A stretch of DNA of 13,162 bases from Candidatus Omnitrophota bacterium (GTDB lineage Bacteria; Omnitrophota; Gorgyraeia; Gygaellales; Profunditerraquicolaceae), in assembly GCA_023247875.1 (NCBI GenBank), contig JAHFFQ010000022.1, positions 1 through 13,162 of the forward strand, read 5' to 3'. Below, one piece after another: positions 1 through 8,097 of this stretch; within the stretch, counting starts at the first letter, position 1; each line of letters starts with the position of its first letter. The notes beneath the pieces are model-generated. The model was not told the origin of the DNA. It saw nothing but the letters and a program-made list of their open reading frames with translations, and searched no databases. The position numbers and the translations under genes were made by a program.

Positions 1-591
1 TCTTGAGATCAAAAATATACCTGTCTGCGCCAGTAGGTTAGGCAACAGCGGGACCCTTCTCTTTTCCCCGATACAAACACAGCGCTCGATATTGATTTGC
101 TTGGAACGGCAATAATTTTTAAAGTCATGGATGCTCAAAAAATGCAGGTTAGGAGTTTCATACCACTGGTAAGGAAGCGAGCCGGTTACCGGGGCTTTTC
201 CCTGAAAAAACATCTGCAGCCTTGCTTTGTAATGTGCGAAGTTCGGGAACCCTACGATCACCTTCTTACCCACCCTAAGGGCATCATCAAGCACTTTATC
301 GATATGCAGTATCTGTTGCAAGCTCTGATTTAATACCACGTAATCAAAGGATTTATCGCTGAATTCCGCCAGGCCCGTATCAATATCTCCGTGAAAAACA
401 TTCAGGCCTTTAGCCACGCATTTATATATCGCCTGTTCATCGATCTCAATCCCTTGCACGCGGGCCTTCTTCTCTTTTACCAAAAGATACAAAAGATCCC
501 CTGTGCCGCAACCCAGGTCTAAAACCGTGGCCTGCTCACTGATAAGGCCCAGGATCACCCGGTGGTCCAGCTTGATACCGTTATTCTCCAT
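1..591 (-). CDS. metW: MetW, methionine biosynthesis methyltransferase-fold protein (3' end cut by the window)
   Basis: My reading of the minus strand from the ATG at 591 gives 197 codons with no stop before the window edge. The protein has the SAM-type glycine loop LDLGCGTGD (about residues 24-32), GIEID (47-51), HGDIDTGL (67-74), VLNQSLQ (86-92), VGFPNF (113-118) and [14 protein letters not shown] (144-157), all MetW hallmarks. MetW proteins are about 195-215 residues and end shortly after a segment like the GIFLISR seen here, so only a few residues are probably missing. MetW accompanies MetX in several bacteria and supports the homoserine acyltransferase step. A methyltransferase activity has not been clearly established for the family. 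The start overlaps the end of metX by 11 bases and has a good ribosome site, GAGGTGA at 601-607, inside metX, so the two are probably translationally coupled. Confidence 0.93.
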   Translation of the reverse strand, partial: MENNGIKLDHRVILGLISEQATVLDLGCGTGDLLYLLVKEKKARVQGIEIDEQAIYKCVAKGLNVFHGDIDTGLAEFSDKSFDYVVLNQSLQQILHIDKVLDDALRVGKKVIVGFPNFAHYKARLQMFFQGKAPVTGSLPYQWYETPNLHFLSIHDFKNYCRSKQINIERCVCIGEKRRVPLLPNLLAQTGIFLISR

Positions 592-1741
592 AGTTACCCG
601 TCACCTCATAAGCGTAAAATACCTTCTTAAGGAAATGCCTGATCAGGTGCGCCTCTTCATCAACTTCAAGAAGAAAGGCGTCATGGCCGTAGGTAGAGTC
701 TATCTCGCAGTAAGTGGTTTCTACCCCCGCCAGCTTACATGCCTTGACTATCTCCTTTGACTGGTAAGCCGGATACAGCCAGTCGGATTTAAAGGAGATG
801 GCCAGGACTTTTACCTTGCTGCCCCGCAAAACCTCCTCAAGGCGCTTGCCCCCTGATGCGTCAAAATTATCCATGGCCTTGGTAATGTAAAGATAGGAAT
901 TCGCGTCAAAGCGTTTCACAAAATTATCCCCGCGGTAACGCAAGTAACCCTCTACCTCAAAATCAGCGGTGAATTTGAAAGGTTCTCCTGCGTCCTTCTT
1001 AGACCGGCCGAATTTTTCCGCCATGGATTTATCGCTCATATACGTAATATGCCCGATCATCCTGGCTACCGCCAGCCCTTTAGAAGGAGCGGGGCCGCCG
1101 TAATAGTTGCCGGACTTCCAGTGCGCGTCAGCCATAATTGACTGCCTGCCCACTTCATTGAAAGCGATCTGCTGCGGCGAATGTTTAATAGTCGTGGCAA
1201 TGGGTATGGCGCTGAATATCTTGTTGGGATAATTAACCAGCCAGGACAAAACCTGCTGCCCGCCCATTGAGCCGCCGACCACAGAAAGCAATTTTTCTAT
1301 ACCCAGGTGCTCAATCAGGCGCTTCTGGGCATTAACTATATCATTAATAGTGATGAGCGGGAAATCCAGGGCATAAGGGCTGCCTGTCGCGGGATTTACG
1401 CTTGAAGGCCCGGTTGAGCCTTTACATCCGCCGAGTATATTGGAGCAGATAACAAAATATTTATCTGTGTCAAATGCCTTTCCCGGGCCGATAAATGCGT
1501 CCCACCAGCCGGGGTCTTTTTCATTCTCATGCAGTCCGGCTGCGTGCGCGTCTCCGGAGAGGGCATGCACGATAAGCACAGCATTAGACTTTTCTTTGTT
1601 CAAAGCCCCATAAGTTTCAAAGGCCAGGGTAACGGGCCCGAGCCGCTCACCGCTTTCAAGCTTAAAAGACTCAAAGGTGAACGCTTGCGTCTTTACCAGG
1701 CCTATGCTGTTATTCTGGATTGTTTTGTTTTCTCTGTTCAT
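581..1741 (-). CDS. metX: Homoserine O-acyltransferase MetX (alpha/beta hydrolase fold)
   Basis: The 386-residue protein matches the usual MetX length. It catalyses acyl transfer from acetyl-CoA (or succinyl-CoA in some lineages) to the hydroxyl of homoserine, the committed step of methionine synthesis in the cytoplasm. Visible motifs are FETYGALN (41-48), HALSGDAH (59-66), the nucleophile elbow GGSMGG with Ser158, the acid Asp320 in FKSDWLYP, and His353 in YGHDAFLL, which together make the Ser-Asp-His triad. The stretch [12 protein letters not shown] (106-117) is typical. Acetyl versus succinyl specificity cannot be settled from motifs. The metY gene upstream favours O-acetylhomoserine as product, but MetX-MetW pairs with succinyl specificity are known. 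It lies between cysK and metW, and its ATG overlaps the stop of a 12-codon reading frame that bridges the gap from cysK. Confidence 0.95.
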   Translation of the reverse strand: MNRENKTIQNNSIGLVKTQAFTFESFKLESGERLGPVTLAFETYGALNKEKSNAVLIVHALSGDAHAAGLHENEKDPGWWDAFIGPGKAFDTDKYFVICSNILGGCKGSTGPSSVNPATGSPYALDFPLITINDIVNAQKRLIEHLGIEKLLSVVGGSMGGQQVLSWLVNYPNKIFSAIPIATTIKHSPQQIAFNEVGRQSIMADAHWKSGNYYGGPAPSKGLAVARMIGHITYMSDKSMAEKFGRSKKDAGEPFKFTADFEVEGYLRYRGDNFVKRFDANSYLYITKAMDNFDASGGKRLEEVLRGSKVKVLAISFKSDWLYPAYQSKEIVKACKLAGVETTYCEIDSTYGHDAFLLEVDEEAHLIRHFLKKVFYAYEVTGNYGE

Positions 1742-1776
1742 GCCTTTACCCCCGTTAAAAACTCCCCGTATTTCAT
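1738..1776 (-). other. Possible 12-codon linker reading frame between cysK and metX
   Basis: An ATG at 1776 overlaps the cysK stop as ATGA. It opens a 12-codon frame reading [12 protein letters not shown], whose TGA overlaps the metX ATG, again as ATGA. It thus bridges the 31-base gap between the two genes exactly, a layout that would let ribosomes pass from cysK to metX by termination-reinitiation. There is no good ribosome site before the ATG, and two such overlaps over so short a distance can arise by chance. This is a weak call recorded for its geometry, not a confident gene. Confidence 0.2.
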
Positions 1777-2720
1777 AATTTTTTAACGGGGCCGGCTTCT
1801 TGAAAAAGCCAGGTAGTAAGGTAGCGTTCTCCGGTATCCGGCAGAATAACTACAATTACTTTACCCTTATTTTCTTTGCGCTTAGCTACCTCCAATGCCG
1901 CCCACAAAGCAGCTCCGCAGGAAATCCCGCCTAAAATCCCTTCCAATCTTGCCAACCTGCGGCTGGTTTCTCCGGCATCTTCATTTGTAACCCTGATAAC
2001 CTCATCAATTATCTTAAGATTTAAAACCTGCGGGATAAACCCCGCGCCTATCCCCTGGATCTTATGCGGCCCCGGAGCTCCGCCGGATAAAACCGGCGAG
2101 GCATCAGGCTCAACTGCGATCACCTTAAAAGCTGATTTCCTCTTTTTGATTACCTCAGCAACTCCGGTAATTGTTCCGCCTGTACCCACTCCCGCGACCA
2201 GGATATCAACTTTTCCATCAGTATCATTCCATATCTCCTCGGCAGTGGTCTTACGGTGGATCTGTGGATTTGCCGGGTTATTAAATTGCTGCAGGATGAT
2301 CGCATCAGGGGTTTGGCTAGCCAACTCCTCGGCTTTCTTTACCGCACCTTTCATCCCCTCGGCCCCCGGGGTTAAAACCAGATGAGCCCCAAAAACCGCC
2401 AAAAGCTGCCTTCTCTCTATACTCATGGTATCAGGCATAGTGAGGATTAATTTATAACCCTTGGCTGCGCAGACAAATGCCAAGGCTATTCCCGTATTAC
2501 CGCTGGTCGGCTCAATTATAGTGGTATTTTTATTAAGTACGCCTTTCTTCTCCGCCTCTTCGATCATGGCTACGCCTATGCGGTCCTTGACGCTGGAGAG
2601 AGGATTGAATGACTCAAGTTTAGCTAATACTGTAGCGCCCAAACCTTCAGCAATGCGACTAAGCCTTACCAAAGGGGTATTGCCCACGGTTTTTGTAATA
2701 TCAGGAAATATTTTACCCAT
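1773..2720 (-). CDS. cysK: Cysteine synthase A (O-acetylserine sulfhydrylase)
   Basis: This PLP enzyme of fold type II makes L-cysteine from O-acetylserine and sulfide in the cytoplasm. The 315 residues are standard for CysK. Landmarks are NTPLVRL (14-20), the PLP lysine Lys45 in SSVKDR, the substrate loop TSGNTG (72-77), MSIERR (99-104), the PLP phosphate loop GVGTGGT (177-183), GIGAGFIP (223-230), Ser267 in GISCGAA next to the PLP ring, and LPDTGERY (293-300). MSIERR and the short C-terminus favour O-acetylserine sulfhydrylase over cystathionine beta-synthase. The ATG at 2720 lies three bases after the metY TAG, with no strong ribosome site of its own, so it probably depends on translation of metY. 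No serine acetyltransferase (cysE) is in the window, so O-acetylserine must come from elsewhere. Confidence 0.95.
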   Translation of the reverse strand: MGKIFPDITKTVGNTPLVRLSRIAEGLGATVLAKLESFNPLSSVKDRIGVAMIEEAEKKGVLNKNTTIIEPTSGNTGIALAFVCAAKGYKLILTMPDTMSIERRQLLAVFGAHLVLTPGAEGMKGAVKKAEELASQTPDAIILQQFNNPANPQIHRKTTAEEIWNDTDGKVDILVAGVGTGGTITGVAEVIKKRKSAFKVIAVEPDASPVLSGGAPGPHKIQGIGAGFIPQVLNLKIIDEVIRVTNEDAGETSRRLARLEGILGGISCGAALWAALEVAKRKENKGKVIVVILPDTGERYLTTWLFQEAGPVKKL

Positions 2721-2723
2721 ATT

Positions 2724-4016
2724 CTATGTCTTATTTAAAGCCTGCTCAACATCGGCAATAATATCGTCAATATGCTCGATCCCTATTGACAGCCGGATAA
2801 AATCCGGGGTTACCCCGGTTGACAACTGCTCTTCGGCGGATAGTTGCGCATGCGTGGTGGTTGCCGGATGGATCGCCAGGCTCTTGGCATCGCCGACATT
2901 GGCAAGATGCGATATCAACTCCAGTGAATCAATAAACTTCCTTCCTGCCCGAAGGCCTTCCTTGATTCCAAAACCCAGTATGGCTCCGGCTCCTTTAGGA
3001 AGGTACTTCTTTACCCTGTCTTTTTCCGGGCTACCATATAAACCCGGGTAATTAACCCAGTTTACTTTAGGATGTTTTTTGAGAAACAAAGCCACAGCCA
3101 GGGCGTTGTCGCAGTGGCGGGGCATCCTCAAATGCAAGGTCTCCAGGCCCTGCAGAAGCAGAAAAGCATTAAACGGCGACAATGCCGGCCCCAGGTCGCG
3201 CAGCAAGCTAACCCTTGCCTTAACGATATAGGCGATATTACCCAAAGGTTTAAGCGCCTCAACAAAGTTGATCCCGTGGTAACTCGGATCCGGGCCGTAT
3301 ATTAACGGGAACTTGCCATTAGTCCAGTCAAACTTACCGGAATCAACGATAATCCCGCCTAAACTTGTGCCATGGCCGCCGATAAATTTGGTCGCAGAAT
3401 AAACCACGATATCCACTCCGTGATCGATCGGCCGCAGTAAATACGGTGATACCGTATTGTCCAGCACAAAAGGAATTCCGTTCTTATGTGCGATATCAGA
3501 TATCCCTTGCAGATCCGCGACATTTAGTTTGGGGTTCCCGATAGATTCAGCGTAAATGGCCTTGGTCTTAGGGGTTATTGCTTTTTGTAAAGCATCCATG
3601 TCATTTGAGGGCACGAATTTTACCTTCACCCCTAAACGCTCGAAGGTATAATGAAAAAGATTATACGTACCGCCATAAAGGTTATCCGCCGATACGATCT
3701 CATCACCAGCCTGGGCGATAGCAAGCAAGGCAATGGTTATCGCCGATTGTCCGCTGGCAACGGCTAAGGCGCCTGCGCCGCCGTCCAATAACGCCATCCT
3801 CTTTTCCAAGACATCGGTAGTAGGATTCATTAAGCGCGTGTAAATGTTGCCGAACTCCTTTAAACCAAAAAGATTAGCAGCATGTTCAGTGCTTTTAAAC
3901 TGATACGATGTAGTCTGGTAAATAGGCACAGCCCTTGATCCTGTCGTAGGATCGGGCTCCTGTCCTCCGTGCAAAGCCAATGTTTCTAATTTAAGCCTGC
4001 TGTCAATTTTAGTCAT
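2724..4016 (-). CDS. metY: O-acetylhomoserine sulfhydrylase (aminocarboxypropyltransferase)
   Basis: This 430-residue protein of the Cys/Met-metabolism PLP family (fold type I) joins an O-acylhomoserine with sulfide to give homocysteine directly, bypassing cystathionine. Diagnostic segments are [13 protein letters not shown] (10-22), PIYQTTSY (31-38), YTR (59-61, contacts PLP phosphate from the neighbouring subunit), ASGQSA (87-92), Tyr114 stacking on PLP in DNLYGG, Asp186 in VLDNT, and the Schiff-base lysine Lys210 in [11 protein letters not shown]. The length and the LETLALHGG start favour MetY over the shorter MetB and MetZ enzymes. The ribosome site AAGGGG at 4024-4029 sits 7 bases before the ATG. 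It is the second gene of the operon, 22 bases after the Rrf2 regulator, and supplies the step after MetX. Confidence 0.94.
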   Translation of the reverse strand: MTKIDSRLKLETLALHGGQEPDPTTGSRAVPIYQTTSYQFKSTEHAANLFGLKEFGNIYTRLMNPTTDVLEKRMALLDGGAGALAVASGQSAITIALLAIAQAGDEIVSADNLYGGTYNLFHYTFERLGVKVKFVPSNDMDALQKAITPKTKAIYAESIGNPKLNVADLQGISDIAHKNGIPFVLDNTVSPYLLRPIDHGVDIVVYSATKFIGGHGTSLGGIIVDSGKFDWTNGKFPLIYGPDPSYHGINFVEALKPLGNIAYIVKARVSLLRDLGPALSPFNAFLLLQGLETLHLRMPRHCDNALAVALFLKKHPKVNWVNYPGLYGSPEKDRVKKYLPKGAGAILGFGIKEGLRAGRKFIDSLELISHLANVGDAKSLAIHPATTTHAQLSAEEQLSTGVTPDFIRLSIGIEHIDDIIADVEQALNKT

Positions 4017-4038
4017 CGCTTTGCCCCTTTCTCAATCG

Positions 4039-4479
4039 CTAAATGGAATAAACCAGCGCGTTTTGCTTGAGGTTAACCTGCCTGGCTAAATCCGCGAAGC
4101 TGACGTTATCTATAATATCCGCGGTTGCCCTCCCAACCTTCTGCCAGATGTTTTTAAAAACACACTTATTCAGGTCAACGCAATTAGAGTAGTCTTTTTC
4201 TACGCAGCCGATCGGTTCGATCGGGCCGTCAATGAACCTGACCACCTGGCCTAAAGTTATATCAGCCGGATCCTTGGCCAGCTGGTAACCTCCGACATTG
4301 CCCCGCCTGCTCTCTACAAAACCGCCTTTTTTCAGATCCAACAGGACCTGCTCCAGGAATTTTACCGGCGCGTCAATACGTTTTGCAAGATCATGGATAG
4401 TAATTAACCCTTGTTCATAATGCAGGGTCAGATCCAAAAGCGCTTTTAACGCATAGTCGCCTTTATATGTAATTCTCAT
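4039..4479 (-). CDS. Rrf2-family transcriptional regulator with a likely Fe-S cysteine triad
   Basis: The 146-residue protein starts MRITYKGDYALKALLDL, the typical Rrf2 opening. It has a winged helix-turn-helix (about residues 8-58), the wing motif RRGNVGGYQLA (58-68) and a dimerisation helix toward the end. Three cysteines lie at 92, 100 and 106 (C-x7-C-x5-C). In IscR, NsrR and RirA this region binds an iron-sulfur cluster. The spacing here is closest to RirA, whereas IscR has x5 between both pairs. CymR, the Rrf2 repressor of cysteine genes in Bacillus, lacks this triad, so this is not a plain CymR. As first gene of a metY-cysK-metX-metW operon, with a dyad over its own promoter, it probably represses this operon in response to cluster, iron or sulfur status. 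The ligand is inferred. The ribosome site GAGG at 4487-4490 supports the ATG. Confidence 0.9.
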   Translation of the reverse strand: MRITYKGDYALKALLDLTLHYEQGLITIHDLAKRIDAPVKFLEQVLLDLKKGGFVESRRGNVGGYQLAKDPADITLGQVVRFIDGPIEPIGCVEKDYSNCVDLNKCVFKNIWQKVGRATADIIDNVSFADLARQVNLKQNALVYSI

Positions 4480-4495
4480 TTTAAAACCTCACTTG

Positions 4496-4521
4496 TCTAC
4501 TAATTCTATAGTTATAGTAGA
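4496..4521 (-). promoter_or_regulatory. Candidate operator: 7-bp inverted repeat over the start site of the rrf2-met operon
   Basis: TCTACTA (4496-4502 on the plus strand) and TAGTAGA (4515-4521) form a perfect inverted repeat with a 12-base spacer that itself holds a smaller near-palindrome, CTATA-AC-TATAG in gene sense. It begins at the last base of the -10 box and covers the predicted start near 4514, where a bound dimer would block initiation. Rrf2 proteins bind dyads of about this size, so autorepression by the adjacent regulator is a reasonable inference. The sequence is not the IscR type 1 consensus. Confidence 0.55.
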
Positions 4522-4548
4522 GTATAACCCAAAAATAATAATTGTCAA
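4521..4548 (-). promoter_or_regulatory. Sigma-70-type promoter of the rrf2-metY-cysK-metX-metW operon
   Basis: In gene sense TTGACA (4548-4543) is followed after 16 bases by TATACT (4526-4521). The predicted start is near 4514, giving a leader of about 35 bases with a ribosome site. The -35 box begins only 9 bases beyond the stop codon of the CHAT gene upstream, and no terminator hairpin is visible between them. Confidence 0.75.
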
Positions 4549-4557
4549 GGATTTATT

Positions 4558-6741
4558 TTAAGAAACATCCAGCTCCAGCAATTGGTTGCGGATCTCCTGG
4601 TATTTTTCAAGGTCGATCCTCCTGTATACTTCCTGGGCCTTGCGCCAATGCTCCCTGGCCAGCTTTTTCTTACCCATTCTTTTATACAAAAGCCCCAAGT
4701 TATAATTAGCGGCGGCTAAATCCGGAGGGCTGTTAATTTCTTCGGCCAGCGCCGAAGAATGCTTAAAGTGGCTTTCCGCTTCCGCCAGGTCATCCATCTC
4801 CAGGTAAAGCTCCCCTACCATATTATAATCAGATGCCAGGTTAACCTTATTATTCTGACGCAGGTCGATCTTTAAGCCCATAAAATAATAATCCATGGCT
4901 TTTTGATACTCTTTTTGGAATAAATAGATCTCACCCAGGTTAAAATAACAGTCGCTTAATTCATTTTCCAGCTTAAGCTGCTCAAAGATCTTACGGCTTT
5001 TTTCGTAAAATTCCTTTGCCCCCGCGTAATCATCTTTATTCGCGAAAACCAGCCCTATATCAAAATAATCGCTGGCGAGATTCCTGCGATACTCGAAATT
5101 ATTCCCGCCTGCGAGATTTATGGCAACACTCTTAGTCAACAGTTCCAGGCTAGCTTCAAGATTATTATTTTCTATGTGCCAGACAGCTAATTTCCTTAAT
5201 GCAGCTGCCTCGTTGACCCTGTCCTTTAATTGCCTGCTCAAACTAAGGGCCTTATCATAGAACTGGCGCGCCTGGACATATTGGCCTGCCAGCTGATAGA
5301 ACCAACCCAGCTTTATATAGGAATCGGCAAGATGGTTCTTGTTTTTCAACCTTTCGCTTCTAAGCACATAATCAAAATAATACTTCAGCGCTTTCTCCTT
5401 TTCCCCCATGCGCCAATAGGCATTGGCGACCACCGGATAAACATTCAGGAAATTCCGGTCCTTATTGATTGCCTGCACTCCCAGGCTTACGGCAGCCTGA
5501 TTATTGCCTTTGCGATATTGCGCCTGCGAGCTCATGAAGAGATAGGCCTTGCCGGGATTAAGCTTAGGCACCCAAAATGCGGCCAGAAGGCCCAAAACAA
5601 TAATAAGGACTAATCTGCCTGCGGAAAATGCAGCTCTTTTAAACCCGGAGCTGAGCGACAGCTTATTTGGTTTTCTGGTCCTGGTTTTGAAGAAAACAAA
5701 CCCCGGGTCACCATAAAGCATGTAGCTTGTCCAATGTAAACCGGCCAAGCCGTGCTCCTTGATCAGCTTTAGTTTAGCCAGCCGCAGGGATTCTCCGACG
5801 CTTACGCCTGAAAGAAGCTGCGTATAAAATTTACGGCCGAACTCCTGGCTTACCGTATCTTCGATTTTACGGATAGAGCCGATATAATGGCGCACCCCGG
5901 CAAGAAGGAACGCGCCGGCCAGATTAAAGTTTGCCTCCTGATACCCTGAATTGATCAGGCCAGGAGAAAGCTCCGCTGAATGGCAGGCGTTGGAAAAGAC
6001 TAAAACCGGCAGGTCAGAGCTCTGCCCCATTTTCAATATCTCCTCCACGCTAAAGACCCCGTCGGTAAACATCCAGCCGGAGCGCTGGCTGTCCTTTTTA
6101 TCAAATTCACAGTGCCCGGCAAAATGCACGATGTCATAGTCGCAGATATTCTTCTTAACATAGGCCTTATCAATGGAGGTGGACTTAAAATCAACGCAAA
6201 CATTTTTCTTCTTATGAGCGAACTGGTTCTTAATATTCAGTCCTTCGCTGTAAGCGGAATCAAGGTCCCCGGTTGGGTTAGCCAGGATAAGCATTCTTAC
6301 TTCATCGGATAGATTACGGTAGCGCGGGTTCATTGATTCCCCCCTGCTGCGCACGAGCCTCCCCATACTGAACTTAAGAGAGAGGAAATCCGAACCGTCA
6401 AAGATCAACTCCCAGGGTATATGGATCAACTCCTCATCCAGGGAGAGGGTAAGCTGGGCTGGTAAACTACTCTTTAGTTTTTCTTTGATCGGACGGCTAA
6501 GCAGATGGTCCCAAAGCAGGCGGCCGATTTTACGCATGCTTTGCGCCTCTGTTTCTATCCTGGCTGCCCGGTTTAAAATACAGACCAGCTCCTGGCAGAG
6601 GCCGTTGATCTCCTCGAAAGAAACAGATATCTGGTTGTAATGTTTCAAAGTGGCAGGAGGCTCATTTTGCGAAAAAATCCCCATTTTAAGGGAGCCTCCC
6701 TGCTTAAAAACCTCCAGGTTTAAAGCCTGTGTAACTTGCAT
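4558..6741 (-). CDS. CHAT-domain (caspase-like) protein with one transmembrane helix and TPR repeats
   Basis: The 727-residue protein has three parts. Residues about 95-355 form a CHAT domain, a caspase-related cysteine peptidase fold, with the dyad His210 in HFAGHCEF and Cys253 in FSNACHSAE, and the usual end motif MLYGDPGF (341-348). Both catalytic residues are present, so it is likely active. Residues about 373-392 form a hydrophobic helix preceded by a very basic stretch (KTRTRKPNK), so by the positive-inside rule CHAT is cytoplasmic and the C-terminus is outside. Residues about 400-710 hold roughly eight TPR units. It is last in an operon with an ECF sigma factor and a zf-HC2 protein, 5 bases after the latter. 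The ATG at 6741 follows GAGG at spacing 10. An internal ATG at 6684 (codon 20) follows a stronger GGGAGG, so the true start may be there. Its substrate is unknown. Cleaving the neighbouring zinc-finger protein is the obvious hypothesis. Confidence 0.9.
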   Translation of the reverse strand: MQVTQALNLEVFKQGGSLKMGIFSQNEPPATLKHYNQISVSFEEINGLCQELVCILNRAARIETEAQSMRKIGRLLWDHLLSRPIKEKLKSSLPAQLTLSLDEELIHIPWELIFDGSDFLSLKFSMGRLVRSRGESMNPRYRNLSDEVRMLILANPTGDLDSAYSEGLNIKNQFAHKKKNVCVDFKSTSIDKAYVKKNICDYDIVHFAGHCEFDKKDSQRSGWMFTDGVFSVEEILKMGQSSDLPVLVFSNACHSAELSPGLINSGYQEANFNLAGAFLLAGVRHYIGSIRKIEDTVSQEFGRKFYTQLLSGVSVGESLRLAKLKLIKEHGLAGLHWTSYMLYGDPGFVFFKTRTRKPNKLSLSSGFKRAAFSAGRLVLIIVLGLLAAFWVPKLNPGKAYLFMSSQAQYRKGNNQAAVSLGVQAINKDRNFLNVYPVVANAYWRMGEKEKALKYYFDYVLRSERLKNKNHLADSYIKLGWFYQLAGQYVQARQFYDKALSLSRQLKDRVNEAAALRKLAVWHIENNNLEASLELLTKSVAINLAGGNNFEYRRNLASDYFDIGLVFANKDDYAGAKEFYEKSRKIFEQLKLENELSDCYFNLGEIYLFQKEYQKAMDYYFMGLKIDLRQNNKVNLASDYNMVGELYLEMDDLAEAESHFKHSSALAEEINSPPDLAAANYNLGLLYKRMGKKKLAREHWRKAQEVYRRIDLEKYQEIRNQLLELDVS

Positions 6742-6746
6742 AAACT

Positions 6747-7451
6747 TTAAGCCTCTGCCCTTATCTCAACTACCGCGACCTTTTCTCCGGCTTTGGTAAC
6801 CTCCGCCGTATAAATACCCGGCAGGATATCCCTGAAAATAACGCTTGCAGCCTCTGACGCGTAAGATTCAAGCTCAAGGCCTCCTTTCAAAAGCGTGACC
6901 CTTAAATCACGGATAAGCTTCTGGCTCTGTTTGTCCCTGGCTGCCACAGTAAGATCGAAACTTTTGGCGTTATTATTCTTAAGCCTGGCCTCTACCCGGA
7001 TACTTTGAAGGTCTTTCAGGATAACCACCTCCTCCCTGAAATCCTTTATCCGGCGGCTGCGCAAAACCCGGGCGGGGATGAGCTCCTGGCCCACCAGAAC
7101 ATCGCCGCTGGTCTGAATAATCTCAATTGCCTTTTCCTTAAGCTTAATGAATATTTCAAAGAGACCTTCCCTACCCCCATCAATAACCAGTTTTTTAACT
7201 TTCTCTAATAAAAGGCGGGGGACTTCTTTAGCCAAACTGGATTGCATCTTAAGCTGGCTGCCTACATACTCAGCGCAGAAACTACACCTAACAAGATGCT
7301 CCTCAATAAACAGCCTATCCGCATGAGGAAGCTTATCCTCAAGAAAACAAGCCAATGCCTCTTCATCCGGATGCTCCCCGGATACGAAACTTTCTGAACT
7401 CCGCTTTTTCCGGTAAATAACCCCGATTATTTTTTCAAAATAGTTAGGCAT
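6747..7451 (-). CDS. zf-HC2 (anti-sigma-type zinc finger) protein with a C-terminal beta-rich domain
   Basis: The 234-residue protein carries a complete zinc-site pattern of zinc-binding anti-sigma domains near its N-terminus: His27, His52, Cys56 and Cys59 (H-x24-H-x3-C-x2-C, with EEHLVRCSFCAEYV at the core). A charged helical stretch follows (about 70-120). The C-terminal half (about 145-234) is rich in alternating hydrophobic residues and ends FRDILPGIYTAEV plus two strands, resembling Ig-like or carboxypeptidase-regulatory-like beta domains. There is no signal peptide or membrane helix, so unlike many anti-sigma factors it should be cytosolic. It lies 27 bases after the ECF sigma gene, the usual place for its anti-sigma partner, and 5 bases before the CHAT gene. 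AGGGAG at 6-base spacing supports the ATG. An anti-sigma role is inferred; it could instead be an adaptor between CHAT and sigma. Confidence 0.85.
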   Translation of the reverse strand: MPNYFEKIIGVIYRKKRSSESFVSGEHPDEEALACFLEDKLPHADRLFIEEHLVRCSFCAEYVGSQLKMQSSLAKEVPRLLLEKVKKLVIDGGREGLFEIFIKLKEKAIEIIQTSGDVLVGQELIPARVLRSRRIKDFREEVVILKDLQSIRVEARLKNNNAKSFDLTVAARDKQSQKLIRDLRVTLLKGGLELESYASEAASVIFRDILPGIYTAEVTKAGEKVAVVEIRAEA

Positions 7452-7478
7452 ATACCTCTCCCTCTCTCAATAGACGTA

Positions 7479-8090
7479 TTACTTAAGAAAATCTAACCCG
7501 AAACCCTTACTTTTAAAACATTCCTGCAGCTTCTGGAATATCCTGCTCTTACGCATGTCCATTGCCCCGCGCGTGATCTTGAGGTGATCCTTGATCTGCT
7601 CCAAATTCAATCCCTGGACCAGGAATAGCTCCATAAAATATTGCTCCCTTGCTTCAAGCAAATCAATGCACTCATAAAGTGTTTTGAGCTTATCCTGATG
7701 GCTGAGGAAATCCGCGGCCTCAGGCGAAAGATCGGCAAGGGTATCTTTAAAACCAAAGCCTTCTTCGTTTTCAGCATCAATGGAAATGGTGGATTTAAGC
7801 CTGCGCAGGTAATCAATGGTAAAATTAACCGTTACCTGCCTGAGCCAGCTGGCCAGGGAACAACCATTCCTGGCCTTGTATGTAGATAGCTTTTTGTAAT
7901 TGTCTTTAATCAAGAGGTGGAATATATCTTGAAAAATATCTTCGACTTGGTCCTCTGAAAAATTGCGGCCCTTTACGGCTAAAACGCTGTAGATATAATT
8001 GTAGATCAGGCGGGAATAACGTGAGAGAAATTCGCTCCAGGTATGCTTGTCCCCTTTGAGGCAGCCTTGGACAAACTCCAAGTCATCCAT
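7479..8090 (-). CDS. ECF-type RNA polymerase sigma factor
   Basis: The 203-residue protein has the two-domain layout of extracytoplasmic-function sigma factors. Region 2 (about residues 15-98) contains VEDIFQDIFHLLI (core binding) and SWLRQVTVNFTIDYLRR (-10 recognition). A linker of about 35 residues follows, then region 4 (about 137-192) with the helix-turn-helix LNLEQIKDHLKITRGAMDMRKSRIFQKL. Region 3 is absent, as expected. The N-terminus DDLEFVQGCLKGDKHTW aligns with the usual ECF start, which supports the ATG at 8090 even though no Shine-Dalgarno precedes it. It heads an operon with a zf-HC2 protein and a CHAT-TPR protein. The promoter upstream looks like housekeeping sigma-70 rather than an ECF GAAC-type site, so classical positive autoregulation is not evident here. 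Confidence 0.92.
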   Translation of the reverse strand: MDDLEFVQGCLKGDKHTWSEFLSRYSRLIYNYIYSVLAVKGRNFSEDQVEDIFQDIFHLLIKDNYKKLSTYKARNGCSLASWLRQVTVNFTIDYLRRLKSTISIDAENEEGFGFKDTLADLSPEAADFLSHQDKLKTLYECIDLLEAREQYFMELFLVQGLNLEQIKDHLKITRGAMDMRKSRIFQKLQECFKSKGFGLDFLK

Positions 8091-8097
8091 TAGGGCT

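Noticed and set aside
97..333. A 78-codon plus-strand frame near the left edge
   Set aside because: The minus strand here encodes MetW with clear motifs, so the plus frame is a shadow.
1876..3051. Two long plus-strand reading frames (1876-2385 and 2461-3051)
   Set aside because: They lie antisense to cysK and metY, whose motifs are unmistakable. Their proteins are Pro/Ser/Ala-rich with no family features, as expected of shadow frames.
4558..8090. Type III-E CRISPR (Csx29/Csx30/sigma) locus
   Set aside because: There is no gRAMP effector, Cas1, or repeat array, and the zinc-finger protein does not look like Csx30. Only the functional analogy is kept.
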